DNA from: Ottowia sp.
GTDB lineage: Bacteria > Pseudomonadota > Gammaproteobacteria > Burkholderiales > Burkholderiaceae_C
Direction: 5' to 3'
Length of the DNA stretch: 10,290 nt
NCBI GenBank assembly: GCA_023228705.1
Contig: JALOAS010000097.1
Span: 1 to 10,290 of the forward strand
In this document: piece by piece, positions 9,955 through 10,290 of the stretch
Numbering within the stretch: the stretch's first letter is position 1
Layout of the letters: each line of letters begins with the position of its first letter
Program-made: the position numbers and the translations under genes
The notes under the pieces: generated by a model
Database searches by the model: none
Seen by the model: only the letters and a program-made list of their open reading frames with translations
Told to the model about the DNA's origin: nothing

Positions 9955-9988
9955 CGCCGTCAAGATGTGAGCGCCGTCAACATGTGGG
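9955..9988. repeat. Tandem 17-bp direct repeat upstream of the ATPase
   Basis: Copy 1 is cgccgtcaagatgtgag (9955-9971) and copy 2 is cgccgtcaacatgtggg (9972-9988), matching at 15 of 17 positions with no spacer. The core gccgtcaa occurs a third time at 10108-10115. On the minus strand each core reads TTGACGGC, which contains a -35-like TTGACG. The repeats begin 26 bases before the ATPase start, so they could be operator sites or part of its leader. Confidence 0.7.
9960..9983 (-). other. Possible 7-residue leader ORF before the ATPase
   Basis: ATG at 9981-9983 opens a short frame, MLTALTS, ending in TGA at 9960-9962, 30 bases before the ATPase start. An AAAGGA motif with a 7-base spacer precedes it, a better ribosome binding site than that of the ATPase ATG at 9929. 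It could be a real leader peptide or a chance start. The frame lies inside the 17-bp repeats. Confidence 0.25.
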
Positions 9989-9990
9989 TG

Positions 9991-10044
9991 TCCTTTGTCT
10001 TCTTTTTGTCTTCTCTTGTCTTCTCTTGTCTTTCTTTTTCTTTT
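9991..10044. repeat. Pyrimidine-rich tract with 10-bp repeats
   Basis: Nearly every + strand base here is C or T, apart from the G of each ttgtc. The unit ttgtcttctc is perfect at 10006-10015 and 10016-10025, with a partial copy from 10026 and a looser one from 9995. In a minus-strand transcript this is a purine-rich leader (GAGAAGACAA repeats) just upstream of the ATPase gene. Confidence 0.8.
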
Positions 10045-10243
10045 AGGCAGGAACAGGGGGCAGCATAAAGCATCCAAAAGTGAAAACAGCCAAAGCGGGT
10101 TCCGGGGGCCGTCAAGGCAGTGTGGCGAGGTTCTTCAAGCAGCAATGGGTGACCCTTGACTTTCTCTTACCTGAATCCGTGATCTCATTGTTGTATTTAG
10201 GTGAAATCGCTTTCAATATCAACGACTTGCCTGTAAAATGGCT

Positions 10244-10260
10244 CTCACCTTGTGGGTGAG
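10244..10260 (+). promoter_or_regulatory. Hairpin covering the ribosome binding site of the next gene
   Basis: Arms ctcacc (10244-10249) and ggtgag (10255-10260) pair perfectly around a 5-base loop. The right arm overlaps the ribosome binding site GAGG (10258-10261) of the gene starting at 10268. If transcription starts upstream, folding would hide the site. A TAAAAT (10234-10239) that could be a -10 box would start the transcript near 10246, inside the left arm, and weaken this idea. Confidence 0.4.
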
Positions 10261-10267
10261 GACTTTC

Positions 10268-10290
10268 ATGAGCGATTTTGTCATCAAGCA
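10268..10290 (+). CDS. Start of an unidentified gene, cut by the window edge
   Basis: ATG at 10268 opens MSDFVIK and runs off the window. GAGG lies 6 bases upstream, a good ribosome binding site. Only seven complete codons are visible, so no family can be named. It is divergent from the ATPase gene and shares the 338-base intergenic region with it. Confidence 0.5.

Larger units (their letters stand above)
9930..10267. other. Divergent intergenic region with repeats upstream of the ATPase
   Basis: 338 bases without a recognised protein gene, between the ATPase start (minus) and a + strand gene start. It holds two tandem 17-bp repeats, a pyrimidine-rich repeat tract, a tiny possible leader ORF and a hairpin at the right edge, each listed separately. 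Minus-strand reading from 10145 gives a 61-codon frame whose last part is just the translated purine-rich tract, so it is not taken as a gene. Promoters for both genes should be here; none is clear-cut. Confidence 0.6.

Noticed and set aside
9090..10046. 318-codon + strand frame
   Set aside because: It is antisense to the ATPase N-terminal part and ends in the translated pyrimidine tract (FSCLLLSFFFF), with no recognisable domain.
9960..10145. 61-codon minus frame with a lysine/glutamate-rich end
   Set aside because: The charged end is simply the repeat tract in translation, and there is no clear ribosome site at 10145.
10156..10185. TTGACT as a -35 box for the + gene at 10268
   Set aside because: No -10-like hexamer lies at 16-18 bases downstream.

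Overview
The window is a high-GC bacterial stretch (one 60-base line inside acnA, 3241-3300, counts 40/60 G+C), most consistent with a proteobacterium. The class cannot be fixed from the sequence. It has two halves: a housekeeping left part and an accessory right part with clear scars of gene transfer and loss.

Left part (1-3903). The 3' end of a short-chain dehydrogenase enters on the + strand. It converges on a two-gene minus-strand unit: aconitate hydratase A (acnA, intact, all three Fe-S cysteines present), then 49 bases later a short flavin- and NAD(P)-binding ferredoxin/flavodoxin reductase-like gene. The reductase has an in-frame TAG 18 codons before a conserved-looking end, so it is either slightly truncated or read through.

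Middle (3904-5675). This patchwork holds a gene-poor 385-base gap, a 75-residue two-helix membrane protein, a universal stress protein whose gene is only about 41% G+C, a C-terminal scrap of a multicopper oxidase carrying the copper-binding HCH...H...M motif, and a C-terminal scrap of an IS5-type transposase. The two scraps face each other with about 25 bases between them. The transposase scrap stops four bases from the end of the next gene.

Right part (5676-10290). Two intact minus-strand membrane proteins follow: a ferric-reductase-like flavocytochrome with four haem-ligand histidines plus FAD and NAD modules, and a 918-residue P-type ATPase of the calcium-pump (P2A) type. Upstream of the ATPase is a 338-base intergenic region with tandem 17-bp repeats, a pyrimidine-rich repeat tract and a tiny possible leader ORF. 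A divergent + strand gene begins at 10268; its ribosome binding site lies in one arm of a small hairpin.

Universal stress protein, membrane oxidoreductase, copper oxidase remnant and cation pump together suggest an accessory ion/redox stress region next to core metabolism. That link is inference from gene identity and proximity. No complete new system (CRISPR, defence operon, phage or full transposon) is visible.
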